From Gemmatimonadota bacterium (lineage in GTDB: Bacteria > Gemmatimonadota > Gemmatimonadetes > Longimicrobiales > Gaopeijiaceae): a stretch of 42,469 nucleotides of DNA. Below the pieces are notes generated by a model. That model saw only the letters and a program-made list of their open reading frames with translations, searched no databases and was not told where the DNA came from. Positions 1 through 8,491 of this stretch are shown in pieces. The translations under genes and the position numbers were made by a program. Location: assembly GCA_022563405.1 (NCBI GenBank), contig JADFNK010000011.1, positions 1 to 42,469 on the forward strand, written 5' to 3'. Positions within the stretch are counted from its first letter, which is position 1. The number at the start of each line of letters is the position of its first letter.

Positions 1-4
1 CGAT

Positions 5-181
5 TCAAACACGGATCAGGAGGTCCAGGAGCCGGCGGCCGGCCAGGACGTCCAAAGGGACGAACGCGTAAAAGAGGGAGACGAGGAGAAAGGCGCCGAA
101 GAGGTAGGAAAGGCCGAAGGCCGACACGAGACGACCAACTCCATGGCGACGGGGGGTCCTATTGGCGATCTCTGAGTGCAC
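5..181 (-). CDS. Possible small membrane protein, 58 aa
   Basis: An open frame begins with GTG at 181 and ends with TGA at 7-5. The product has a basic N-terminus (residues 7-16 contain NRTPRRHGVG) and then a long hydrophobic stretch (about residues 18-40, LVSAFGLSYLFGAFLLVSLF), consistent with one or two membrane segments. No family is recognised. It lies next to the window edge, so its neighbours are unknown. An in-frame stop just upstream of the GTG limits the start choice, and no convincing Shine-Dalgarno sequence was seen. It could be a chance frame. Confidence 0.3.
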   Translation of the reverse strand: MHSEIANRTPRRHGVGRLVSAFGLSYLFGAFLLVSLFYAFVPLDVLAGRRLLDLLIRV

Positions 182-258
182 CGTCCTATTCCCTCATGAG
201 GGCAAAGAACGATGACCTTAGGTTGTGCCTAGTTTGACTGCAAGCCGTGGCGGCCCGC

Positions 259-822
259 TCACCATCGATACAGACGATCTTTGTCTCGACGATTGAGAGG
301 AGGCTCCGCGACCTCACCGTCCGACGCGTCCACGGTCGTCGGCCGCGGCACCGGGCTGCCCAACATGGCCCGGAAGATCATGGACGGAATACAGATGTCC
401 ATCGTACTCACCAGAATCGCCACCGCAGCCAGTGTGAAGCCAAGGATGTAGCCGGCGATCGGATACGACGAATCGAAAGCCCCGACTGTGACGATCAACC
501 ACACGGCGCCGACCCCACATGCAAATCGACTTGGGGGGCCCCTTCTTGGTAGAGGTCGAGTCCCCGACAAGCGACGGATCCCATGATTATAGATCAGGTC
601 GAATGGGTGGACCGGAAGAACCCCAGCAAGAAACGCAATCGCCGCGAGTGTGAACAACAGTGGCGTCGAGGCAAGGGCGGTGGCGACGATCGCCAAGGTC
701 GCGCAAAGTCCGAACGAGAGACGTAACCACGGCGCGACCTCGGCCAGGAGCTCTTCATCAACCGTGTCGAAGCCCTGCACATCGAGACGATGTAAGCGCT
801 TCGTTCCCAAGGTACTCGGCAT
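259..822 (-). CDS. DUF4395-family integral membrane protein
   Basis: This 187-aa protein starts at ATG 822. It has four hydrophobic segments in two pairs, around residues 34-52 and 55-72, then 103-117 and 122-141. The motif HPFDLIYNHGIR, the stretch PSRFACGVG and the closing motif DICIPS are, from memory, hallmarks of DUF4395 membrane proteins. Their function is unknown. The C-terminal 45 residues are polar and charged and probably cytoplasmic. The gene lies about 105 bases downstream of the dihydrolipoyl dehydrogenase gene on the same strand and could be co-transcribed with it, but no metabolic link is evident. Confidence 0.65.
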   Translation of the reverse strand: MPSTLGTKRLHRLDVQGFDTVDEELLAEVAPWLRLSFGLCATLAIVATALASTPLLFTLAAIAFLAGVLPVHPFDLIYNHGIRRLSGTRPLPRRGPPSRFACGVGAVWLIVTVGAFDSSYPIAGYILGFTLAAVAILVSTMDICIPSMIFRAMLGSPVPRPTTVDASDGEVAEPPLNRRDKDRLYRW

Positions 823-928
823 AACCCGACCTCCGATTGCGTCCTACCTACCCCTACCCCTACGCCTGGTATCCGTTCTCGCAAAGCCCCTGGGTTCCCT
901 TCTCGAAAAGCTGCACGAGGGTCCCATC

Positions 929-2332
929 CTAAATGTGGATCGCCCGCCCCAGGGCCGATAACGCACCCTCGGCGATGGCCTCCGAAAGTGTGGGGTGTGG
1001 GTGCATGGCGCGGTCCATCTCTTCGACGGTGGATTCGAGATGGCGCCCCACCACGAACTCCCCGATCAGCTCGGTGGCGTGGGCTCCTACGATGTGCGCT
1101 CCGAGGATCTCGGAGTACTGGGCGCCACGAATGACTTTTACGAAACCCTCCGAGTGGCCGGCGGCGAGCGCGCGACCGTTGGCCACCCACGGAAATTTGC
1201 CGATGTCGATTTCGAGTCCCTGCTCCCTGGCCTCCTCCTCCGTAAGTCCGACCGACGCGACTTCGGGGTTGCAATACGTGCAGTTAGGAACGTTCTGGTA
1301 GTCCACCGTGCCGTGAGCCTGACCAGCGATGGCTTCGACACAGATCACTCCCTCGTGCATAGCTTTGTGGGCCAGCAGTTGATTGCCGGCACAGTCGCCG
1401 ACGGCGTAGACGCCCGTGGCGCTGGTCCGCATGTACTCGTCCACAACGAAGAATCCCTGATCGTCGAGTGCGACGCCAGCGTCGTCGAGACCCAGGTCGT
1501 TCGTGTTCGGTACACGTCCTACGGCCGACAGGACGTTCTGGACTTTAAGTGTCTGTTGTTGGCCCTTCTTGTCCTTGAAGACGAGCTTGACAGACTTTTT
1601 TGTGACGTCAGCGCTCTCCACTAGCGCCCCGGTGTGAAAGTCCATGCCGCGCTTCTTGAAGCTACGCTCAACCACATCAGACGAGTCGGCGTCTTCGAGC
1701 GGCAGGATACGATCCAACGCCTCAATGACCGTGACCTTGGTGCCGTAGGCGTTATACACGTCGGCGAACTCCATCCCGACCGCACCAGCCCCCACCACAG
1801 CCAGCGTCTCCGGCGCCTTGCTTTGAAGGAGGGCCCCGGTGGAGGACCAGATGCGGTCCTCATCGATCGGTAGGACCGGAATGTCCCTCGGCCGGGAACC
1901 GGTCGCCAGAATGACGTGCGCTGCGCTGTATGCCTGCCGGCCGCCGTCGGCGGCCTCGACCTCTACACCGCCCCCGGCCAAGAGACGGCCACGTCCCTGG
2001 ATGTGGGTGATCTTGTTCTTCTTGAAGAGGTGGCTCACGCCTTTGGACAGTTGTTCGGCGATTGCCCTGCTGCGCTCCTGGGCCGGACCGAGGTCGACGT
2101 TCGCTTCGGCGAACGTGATGCCGTGCGCCCCCGCGGTCTTGATTTCATTCACCAAGGCCGCGCTGGTGAGGAGGGCTTTGGTGGGAATACATCCTATGTT
2201 GAGACAAACACCCCCGAGCTTGTCAGCCTCGACACAAGCCACGTTTAATCCGAGCTGGGCTGCCCGGATAGCCGCGACGTAACCTCCCGGGCCTCCACCT
2301 ATGATGAGTACGTCGAAGTCTTTTTCTGTCAC
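929..2332 (-). CDS. lpdA: Dihydrolipoyl dehydrogenase (E3)
   Basis: This FAD flavoprotein reoxidises the dihydrolipoyl arms of 2-oxoacid dehydrogenases and glycine cleavage, passing electrons to NAD+. The 467-aa length is typical. The FAD-binding GGGPGG motif is at residues 12-17. The redox disulfide is C43/C48 (CLNIGC), the NAD-binding GAGAVGMEFA lies mid-protein, the second FAD motif GVYAVGDC follows, and the catalytic pair is H446 and E451 in HPHPTLSEA. The start is GTG at 2332, with a GAGGGG Shine-Dalgarno sequence a few bases upstream. The E1, E2 and LipA genes are in a separate operon about 2.7 kb away, so this E3 is probably shared by several complexes. Confidence 0.95.
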   Translation of the reverse strand: MTEKDFDVLIIGGGPGGYVAAIRAAQLGLNVACVEADKLGGVCLNIGCIPTKALLTSAALVNEIKTAGAHGITFAEANVDLGPAQERSRAIAEQLSKGVSHLFKKNKITHIQGRGRLLAGGGVEVEAADGGRQAYSAAHVILATGSRPRDIPVLPIDEDRIWSSTGALLQSKAPETLAVVGAGAVGMEFADVYNAYGTKVTVIEALDRILPLEDADSSDVVERSFKKRGMDFHTGALVESADVTKKSVKLVFKDKKGQQQTLKVQNVLSAVGRVPNTNDLGLDDAGVALDDQGFFVVDEYMRTSATGVYAVGDCAGNQLLAHKAMHEGVICVEAIAGQAHGTVDYQNVPNCTYCNPEVASVGLTEEEAREQGLEIDIGKFPWVANGRALAAGHSEGFVKVIRGAQYSEILGAHIVGAHATELIGEFVVGRHLESTVEEMDRAMHPHPTLSEAIAEGALSALGRAIHI

Positions 2333-2643
2333 GCCTTGCCCCTCTTTGAAAGCGGTCCGTTCGCCAAGGAGTGCGCGGGCGGAGAATGAGATGTCCCACC
2401 TCTCCTCGGGTCCTGTTGGGTCCCCGGGGCGGTGGCTCCCAAAGTTAGAGGGGCCGGAAAGGCTGGTAAACCCTCCGAAGGGGGTCCGGCGAGACCGCTA
2501 CCGAAGCGCGCGGCGCCCCGGTGTGCGCTGGGCCTGGGGACGCGATGGCGACGCGAAATTCATTTACTTCGGGAGGGACGTGTGCGTATCGTAAATCGTA
2601 GGGTTGCACCACCCCGTTTCCGGCTGGGTCGGAGGTTTTCAAC
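2333..2643. promoter_or_regulatory. Divergent intergenic region lpdA/lemA
   Basis: These 311 bases separate the starts of lpdA (minus) and lemA (plus) and must hold both promoters. No clear -35/-10 pair was recognised on either strand. The only distinct signal is the lemA Shine-Dalgarno GGAGG at 2631-2635, 8 bases before its ATG. The short open frames here look like chance frames. Confidence 0.4.
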
Positions 2644-3201
2644 ATGTGGATACTACTCGTGGCTGCGGCGCTTTTTGTTGCCGGGATCAGTCTCTATAAC
2701 AAGCTCGTGAAACTCAGAGAGCAGGCGGATGCGGCCTGGGCCGACATCGATGTCCAGCTCAAGCGTCGCCATGATCTCATCCCCAACGTGGTCGAGAGCG
2801 TAAAAGGATATGCGGCTCATGAGCAAGAGACCTTTGAGGCGGTCGTCGCGGCACGGTCCTCGGCGATGTCGGCCCAGACCCCGGTAGAAAAAGGTCAGGC
2901 CGAAGGTATGCTCACCGGAGCGCTCAAATCGTTGTTCGCACTCGTCGAGTCGTACCCGGAACTGAGCGCGTCCGTCGGCTTCCGCAATCTCGAGGACACG
3001 CTCACCAACTTGGAGGACTCGATCCAGAGCGCACGTCGGTATTACAACGCGGTCGTGCGAGATTTCAACACCAGGATCAGTCAGGTGCCGTCCAACATCA
3101 TCGCCAACAGCTTCAACTTCAGGGAACGGGAGTTCTTCGAAGTACCAGAGGACGAAAAGGCCGTACCAAAGGTGAGCTTCAGCGACGGCACAGCCTCTTA
3201 G
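2644..3201 (+). CDS. lemA: LemA family protein
   Basis: This 185-aa protein has an N-terminal membrane anchor (residues 1-17, MWILLVAAALFVAGISL) and then the LemA signature: AWADIDVQLKRRHDLIPNVV at about residues 31-50, followed by long amphipathic helices. The C-terminal part carries YNAVVRDFNTRI and a conserved phenylalanine-rich region (NSFNFREREFFEV). LemA proteins form a membrane-anchored helical bundle of unknown biochemical role. The start is ATG 2644, with GGAGG at 2631-2635. LemA genes often sit next to a TPM-domain phosphatase-like gene, but here the gene stands alone, convergent with a transporter gene. Confidence 0.9.
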   Translation: MWILLVAAALFVAGISLYNKLVKLREQADAAWADIDVQLKRRHDLIPNVVESVKGYAAHEQETFEAVVAARSSAMSAQTPVEKGQAEGMLTGALKSLFALVESYPELSASVGFRNLEDTLTNLEDSIQSARRYYNAVVRDFNTRISQVPSNIIANSFNFREREFFEVPEDEKAVPKVSFSDGTAS

Positions 3202-3328
3202 GCTCACTGTAGGGCCATTCTAGGCCCAGTCCCGGCCGCAGGGGCTAACGACCTCACCGCTCGCGGCTCAAGCCAAAACGCTCGAGATCGAACAGTCGCT
3301 TCGACCAACGGTGACGCCATGGCTACAT

Positions 3329-3350
3329 AAATAGAATAGTTATTCTATTT
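3329..3350. repeat. AT-only perfect palindrome between convergent genes
   Basis: Two perfect 10-base arms, AAATAGAATA and TATTCTATTT, are separated by GT. The stretch is almost entirely A/T inside GC-rich DNA. It lies in the 281-base gap between the ends of lemA and the transporter gene. It lacks the GC stem and T-run of an intrinsic terminator and looks more like an operator for a dimeric regulator. No third gene starting here could be supported. The rest of the gap (3202-3482) shows only a weak GGGCC/GGCCC hairpin near 3213-3228. Confidence 0.5.
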
Positions 3351-3482
3351 TAGGACGGACCCTCGGAGCGTGAGAGGGCATGCCCCACCCTGTTCGTGTC
3401 GGTCCTCGGTAGGATTTCCCACCGCATCGGCAGCGCGATGACCTCGCAGCCACGGAGCAGGAACCCTTCCCTCCCCAGGAGA

Positions 3483-4889
3483 TTACCCCACCCGCGAGAC
3501 CTCCGGTTCAGGCTCAGACGCCGGGCTGCCCGTGTCTTTCGCCTGTTGCGCCCGTCCCAAGGCCAGACAGAGCACGGCCCACACGCCCGCCACGGGCACG
3601 ATCGATGCTGCAACCCAGGCCAACGTCAGCCCCATGGCGGCGAACATGCCGTCCACCCCCACTCCGGCCACATCACCGCCGCGATAGAGGAACACGTCCA
3701 CGAACGGCTTGGCCTTGTACTTCTCCGACGGCGAGACGACGCTCCACAAGGTCTCCCGCGCTGGTCTGGAAACGGCGTAGCGGGTAGCACGGTGCACCGC
3801 CTGGAAGACCGCCATGACCCCGAAGACGGTCCAGGCCGAGAGAATCGCGAAGCCGGCCATGGTCACAACGGGCAAAATGACGAGCGTCCAGCCCACGCCG
3901 ATACGTTTGATCACATGGGTCGTCACAAAAATCTGGACGAAGAGCGTGGCGACCTGGGCGAGGGCGTCGAATAGAGCGAAACCCGCTACGAGTTCACTGA
4001 ACGTGTCCGTGTTGTTGCTGATGACGAGGGCCTGCGTGAAGTAGATCAGCGTATTCGAGATGGCCATCAGCACGATGTAGGCACCGATGCCCAGCAGATA
4101 CGGCGAGCGCACAACGGCCTGGGCACCCTCCCAGAAGGTCCCGCCGATGCTCCCCTCGCCCGCGGCATCCCTATCACCAGCCCGCTCCTGGCCTTCTATG
4201 GCCGCCCCGTCGGCTGTGAGCTGCGAACGCTGAGAACCGAAGACCCGGCGGTCCAGAGTGAGCATCACCACGATGGCCAACCCGAAGAAGGCGGCCCCCG
4301 TCAGCATGAGCCCTGCGGGGAGGTAGACCGAGTCGGTCATGCCACTGATCACATTGGTCGCCCAGCCGCCGACAAGTGCCCCGAGTGTGCCCCCGATGCC
4401 GATGAAGGCGAACAACCTCTTGCCCTGCCGAACGTCGAAGATGTCCACCATGAACGCCCAGAAGACGCTGGTCACGAACAGATTGGCTGTGCTGAGCCAG
4501 ACGAAGAAGGTGTAGCCTACATACCGCGCCACATCAGTCTCGGTATCCGTGCCGATGAGTCCCCCCCCCGCGACTCCGTCGGCGATCAACATCCCCGCAA
4601 ACAGAATCAGGCATGCGATCACGAAAAAGTAGCCCATCGGGATGAAGCGGCGGCGGTTCGTTCTCGCCACGACCCCACCGAACGCGAGGACGCACAACAG
4701 GGATACCACCGCCGTCCCCACGAAAAGCCAACGGAGCTCGTCCATCCCCCGGGCGACGCCCATAGCGTCTCGCACCGGACGGAGGAAGAAGTAGCCGCAC
4801 AGAATGCAGAAGAAGTAGGCAGCCGACAGGAGAGCGAGCGGCCGCTCCTCCTTCTTGATGTTCAGGATTCGTGATACGGTATCGGCCAC
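3483..4889 (-). CDS. TLC-family NTP/NDP exchange transporter-like protein
   Basis: This 468-aa polytopic membrane protein has about 11-12 hydrophobic helices. The N-terminal stretch YFFCILCGYFFLRPVRDAMG (about residues 25-44) matches the first helix of the ATP/ADP translocase family (TLC), whose characterised members exchange nucleotides across membranes in Rickettsia, Chlamydia and plastids. In free-living bacteria, relatives are often annotated NTP/NDP exchange transporter without proof of substrate. A charged linker near residues 215-250 splits the protein into two bundles, as in MFS proteins. The start is GTG at 4889. A general MFS transporter is the main alternative. The gap to the E2 gene (4890-5091) shows nothing distinct. 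Confidence 0.65.
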   Translation of the reverse strand: MADTVSRILNIKKEERPLALLSAAYFFCILCGYFFLRPVRDAMGVARGMDELRWLFVGTAVVSLLCVLAFGGVVARTNRRRFIPMGYFFVIACLILFAGMLIADGVAGGGLIGTDTETDVARYVGYTFFVWLSTANLFVTSVFWAFMVDIFDVRQGKRLFAFIGIGGTLGALVGGWATNVISGMTDSVYLPAGLMLTGAAFFGLAIVVMLTLDRRVFGSQRSQLTADGAAIEGQERAGDRDAAGEGSIGGTFWEGAQAVVRSPYLLGIGAYIVLMAISNTLIYFTQALVISNNTDTFSELVAGFALFDALAQVATLFVQIFVTTHVIKRIGVGWTLVILPVVTMAGFAILSAWTVFGVMAVFQAVHRATRYAVSRPARETLWSVVSPSEKYKAKPFVDVFLYRGGDVAGVGVDGMFAAMGLTLAWVAASIVPVAGVWAVLCLALGRAQQAKDTGSPASEPEPEVSRVG

Positions 4890-5091
4890 TTATCGCGTCC
4901 TTGCCCTAGGGAGAAACCAGCCTCGAGCCGGGCTCACGCGGCGGCGGCAACCGGCGGAGGCAACCTAAGGTTGCGACGTCCTCGACGCACCGCCTTCGGG
5001 CATTTGGGGGATGAAGGCCGGTCGGAAGCAGACGGGCATCACGAAGAACAGAGGGGGCCCGCAACGGAGGGGGTCCGCAACGGAGCGCGCG

Positions 5092-6399
5092 TCAGACCAG
5101 GATCGCCGCGGGCTCCTCGAGCATCCCCTTCAGCGTTGCCAGAAACGCAGCGCCGAGTGCTCCGTCGATCACTCGGTGATCACAACTCATCGTGATTTTC
5201 ATGCGGCTGCGAACCACCACCTGACCTGCCTCCGCCACCGGAACTTCCTCCACGCCCCCCACGGCCAGAATGCCCGCCTCGGGTGGGTTGATCACGGCGG
5301 TGAACTCATGGATGCCGAACATTCCCAAGTTGGATATCGAGAACGTCGCTCCGGTGTACTCCTCCGGCCGAAGCTTCTTCTCCCTGGCCCTCCCGGCCAG
5401 CTCCCGCACCTCGGCCCCGATGTGGGCCACACCCTTCAGGTCGGCGTCGCGGATGATGGGAGTGATGAGGCCATCCTTTACCGCCACGGCCACACCGATA
5501 TGCACGCGGTTGAACAGCCGGATCGAATCACCGAGCCAATGTGCGTTACACGCCGGATGGCGCTTGAGCGCCGCTGCGGTCGCCCGAATGATCAGATCAT
5601 TGAGGGAAATCTTACGGCCCTCACGCTCGAGCATGGCGTTGATCGTGCTGCGAGCCTCTATCGCTCGCCCCATATCCACTTCGATCGTCAGGAAGAAGTG
5701 GGGCACGGGGCCGATCGATTCGGTGAGACGCCGGGCGATGGTCTTGCGCATCTGCGAGAGCGCAACGTCTTCGAACTCGGCGCCGGAAGGGACGAGCACC
5801 GGTGCGAACCCTGGAGTGGCGGCTGCTCCTATAGTGGCCACCGGACCGGCTGCGATCGCCGCCTCGATGTCCCGCTTCACGATGCGCCCCGCCGGGCCGG
5901 ATCCGGCCACTGCAGACAACTCGACACCCGATTCAGCGGCCAAGCGACGCGCGAGCGGTGAGGCCTTGACCCGCCCATCGATGGCTCCGTTCGCACCCGG
6001 TGGAGCCTTCTCAGCGGCCGTGTCGGTCCCGACGACCGCCACCCCGGCATCGGCGGGCTCACCTTGGCCCCCGGCGGGTTCACCCTGGCCCTCGGCGGGT
6101 CCCGCCCCCCTCTCTTGCGCCGCGGCGAGCGCGGCCGCTTGGAGCTCCGAGATGTCCTCGTCAGCGGCGCCGATCAACGCGATCACCTCCCCCACGGGGG
6201 CCGTGCCGCCCTCACCGACCAGGATGGCGCGCAGGACGCCGTCTCCTCGGGCGGTCAACTCCATCGTCGCCTTGTCGGTTTCGATCTCGGCGATGATGTC
6301 ACCTCTGCTGACGCCGTCCCCTTCGGACTTCAGCCACTTTACGACCTGCCCCTCCTCCATGGTCGGGGAGAGCGCCTCCATGTGAACCTTAGTCGCCAT
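5092..6399 (-). CDS. pdhC: Pyruvate dehydrogenase E2 (dihydrolipoamide acetyltransferase)
   Basis: E2 forms the core of the pyruvate dehydrogenase complex and transfers the acetyl group from its lipoyl arm to CoA. The 435-aa protein has one lipoyl domain (residues 1-80, lipoyl lysine K43 in ETDKATME). An Ala/Pro/Gly-rich linker contains repeated GEPAGGQGEPA. The E1/E3-binding domain is at about residues 148-185 (ASPLARRLAAESGVELSAV). The C-terminal catalytic domain has H408 and D412 in DHRVIDG. It follows E1 beta (stop 6442) at a gap of 42 bases and is the last gene of the lipA-pdhA-pdhB-pdhC operon. The specific substrate (pyruvate versus another 2-oxoacid) is inferred. Confidence 0.93.
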   Translation of the reverse strand: MATKVHMEALSPTMEEGQVVKWLKSEGDGVSRGDIIAEIETDKATMELTARGDGVLRAILVGEGGTAPVGEVIALIGAADEDISELQAAALAAAQERGAGPAEGQGEPAGGQGEPADAGVAVVGTDTAAEKAPPGANGAIDGRVKASPLARRLAAESGVELSAVAGSGPAGRIVKRDIEAAIAAGPVATIGAAATPGFAPVLVPSGAEFEDVALSQMRKTIARRLTESIGPVPHFFLTIEVDMGRAIEARSTINAMLEREGRKISLNDLIIRATAAALKRHPACNAHWLGDSIRLFNRVHIGVAVAVKDGLITPIIRDADLKGVAHIGAEVRELAGRAREKKLRPEEYTGATFSISNLGMFGIHEFTAVINPPEAGILAVGGVEEVPVAEAGQVVVRSRMKITMSCDHRVIDGALGAAFLATLKGMLEEPAAILV

Positions 6400-6441
6400 A
6401 CTTTGGCCGGTTTGCTGCGAGGGTCGCGTTAGACATGCACG

Positions 6442-7422
6442 TCAGACATAAAGGACCTTCTTACAGGCCTCGACCGCACGGGCCACACCCGGCCTGGCCC
6501 AAGCCTCGAGTTTCTTGTTGTACGGCATCGGGATGTCGGCCTGTGTTACCCGGAGCACGGGCGCATCGAGGTCGTCGAAAGCTTCTTCCATGATGATCGA
6601 AACGATCTGGGCCCCTACACCGAGGTAAGGCCACCCCTCTTCCAGATAGATGGCCCGGTTCGTCTTGGCGACGGTCGCCAGAATCGCGTCCACGTCGAGC
6701 GGGCGAAGCGAGCGCAGATCCAGCACGTCTGCCTCGATTCCGTCCTTGGCCAACTGTCCTGCTGCCTGGAGCGCCACGTGGGTCATCGTTCCGTGCGTGA
6801 TGATCGAGACGTCATCACCCTCGCGTTTCAGGTCCGCCAAGCCCAGGGGAATGACGAAGTCGTCGTCATCAGGCACTTCACCCTTCGTGTTGTACAGCAG
6901 CTCCCCCTCCATGAAGGCGACGGGGTCGTTGTCCCGGATCGCTGCTTTGAGTAGGCCCTTGGCGTCGGCCGGCGTCGAGGGTGTCACGACCTTTATGCCC
7001 GGCGCGTGCAGATACCACGTCTCGCACGCATGAGAGTGTTGGGCCCCGAGTTGCAGCGCCGCCCCCGACGGGCCACGAAACACGATGGGAATACCGATCT
7101 GGCCGCCGCTCATGCTGAGCATTTTCGACGCGCTGTTGATCACCTGATCCAGTGCGAGAAACGAGAAGTTGAAGGTCATGAACTCCACGATCGGCCGAAG
7201 GCCGACCATTGCCGACCCAACCCCCAGCCCGGCAAAACCGAGCTCGCTGATCGGCGTGTCCTTGACCCGCTTGTCGCCGAACCGATCGAGGAGGCCCTTC
7301 GACACCTTGTAAGCCCCGTCATATTCGGCGACTTCTTCGCCCAACAGGAAAACTGAGTCGTCCCGCTCCATCTCTTCGGCGAGCGCTTGATTCAGCGCGT
7401 CCCTGTACGTGATTTCCGCCAT
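6442..7422 (-). CDS. pdhB: Pyruvate dehydrogenase E1 component, beta subunit
   Basis: E1 beta pairs with E1 alpha to decarboxylate pyruvate with thiamine diphosphate and acetylate the E2 lipoyl arm. The start is set at ATG 7422, giving 326 aa beginning MAEITYRDALNQAL, the normal N-terminus. A longer in-frame version would only add residues that overlap E1 alpha. Family features include LLGEEVAEYDGAYKVSKGL, DTPISELGFAGLGVGSAM and PIVEFMTFNF in the N-terminal half, and LRSLRPLD and YLEEGWPYLGVGAQI in the C-terminal half. Only 4 bases separate it from the E1 alpha stop, which points to translational coupling. Confidence 0.94.
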   Translation of the reverse strand: MAEITYRDALNQALAEEMERDDSVFLLGEEVAEYDGAYKVSKGLLDRFGDKRVKDTPISELGFAGLGVGSAMVGLRPIVEFMTFNFSFLALDQVINSASKMLSMSGGQIGIPIVFRGPSGAALQLGAQHSHACETWYLHAPGIKVVTPSTPADAKGLLKAAIRDNDPVAFMEGELLYNTKGEVPDDDDFVIPLGLADLKREGDDVSIITHGTMTHVALQAAGQLAKDGIEADVLDLRSLRPLDVDAILATVAKTNRAIYLEEGWPYLGVGAQIVSIIMEEAFDDLDAPVLRVTQADIPMPYNKKLEAWARPGVARAVEACKKVLYV

Positions 7423-7426
7423 ATCC

Positions 7427-8491
7427 CTACTTCCCCCGCCCGTCGAAGAAGAGACGCCCGTGGGGATTGATCTCGGAGTAGACGTTCCGGTAAAGCGTAT
7501 CGACCTCGGGCTCCGGGGCGGCCTCGGCAAACTCGACCGCGGCGTCCACCATGCTCCTCACTTCCCCATCGATCACCTCGAGCTCTTCGCCCGTAAGGAG
7601 CCGCGCCGCGAACATCCGATCCCGGAGAATGCAGATCGGGTCCGCGTTCTCGGTCTGGTGGTCGACTTCCTCCTTCGACCGATAGGTGCCGGACACCGGA
7701 TCAGACATCGAATGGCCCTTGAACCGGTAACATTCCACGTCGACGAACCGGGGGCCGCCTCCTTGTCGAACAGTCTCGATGAGGTCCTCGAAGTGGGAAT
7801 AGGTGGCCACGACGTCCTCCCCATCGATGGACGTGGCCGGTACACCGTGCGAAGAGGCCTTCTTTATCATCTCCGTATCGGACATCCGCGTGAACTTCGT
7901 GCCCATACCGTACGCGTTGTTCTCGACGACATAGATGACGGGGAGATTCCAAATGGCTGCCATGTTCATGGACTCATGGAAGGCGCCCTGGTTGACAGCA
8001 GCATCACCGAGGAAACAAACACAAACCTGATCGCCGCCCCGATAGTGGATCGCCCAGGCCATACCCAAGGCCAGTGGCGCTTGGGCCCCTACGATACCGT
8101 TTCCCCCCATGAATCCCACATCCGCACCAAACATGTGCATCGAGCCGCCCGCCCCACCCGAAACTCCACTGGCCTTGCCGTAAAGCTCGGACATCACCGC
8201 CTCAGGGGAGAGCCCTTTCGCGAGGGCTTGCGTGTGCGACCGGTACCCCGAGATGACGTAGTCGTCTTGTCGGAGAGGCAGGATACACCCCGCGGCAGCA
8301 CCTTCCTGGCCGATGTGGAGGTGACAGAACCCTCCGATCTTCCCGATCGCGTATGCTTCTTCGGCCTTCTCCTCGAATCTCCGGTAGAGGAGCATCTGGC
8401 TGAGGAGCTCGACGAGCTTTTTCTTGGAGAACCCGCCGAGTGCGGGACCTCCATTCACAGTGCTGATCTCTGCGGTCTCAGTTTCGGCCAT
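7427..8491 (-). CDS. pdhA: Pyruvate dehydrogenase E1 component, alpha subunit
   Basis: This is the catalytic alpha subunit of the E1 heterotetramer. The 354-aa protein starts at ATG 8491. A TTG one codon upstream is possible, but the ATG shares one base with the lipA stop (TGATG), a common coupling arrangement. The thiamine-diphosphate motif runs from GDAAVNQG (from residue 162) to NN at 191-192. The YRSHTQAL and GGSMHM loops near residues 83-120 line the active site in this family. The C-terminal part contains KGHSMSDP, the region of the phosphorylation loop in mitochondrial homologues. The first 20 residues are a short Gly/Pro-containing extension. Confidence 0.95.
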   Translation of the reverse strand: MAETETAEISTVNGGPALGGFSKKKLVELLSQMLLYRRFEEKAEEAYAIGKIGGFCHLHIGQEGAAAGCILPLRQDDYVISGYRSHTQALAKGLSPEAVMSELYGKASGVSGGAGGSMHMFGADVGFMGGNGIVGAQAPLALGMAWAIHYRGGDQVCVCFLGDAAVNQGAFHESMNMAAIWNLPVIYVVENNAYGMGTKFTRMSDTEMIKKASSHGVPATSIDGEDVVATYSHFEDLIETVRQGGGPRFVDVECYRFKGHSMSDPVSGTYRSKEEVDHQTENADPICILRDRMFAARLLTGEELEVIDGEVRSMVDAAVEFAEAAPEPEVDTLYRNVYSEINPHGRLFFDGRGK

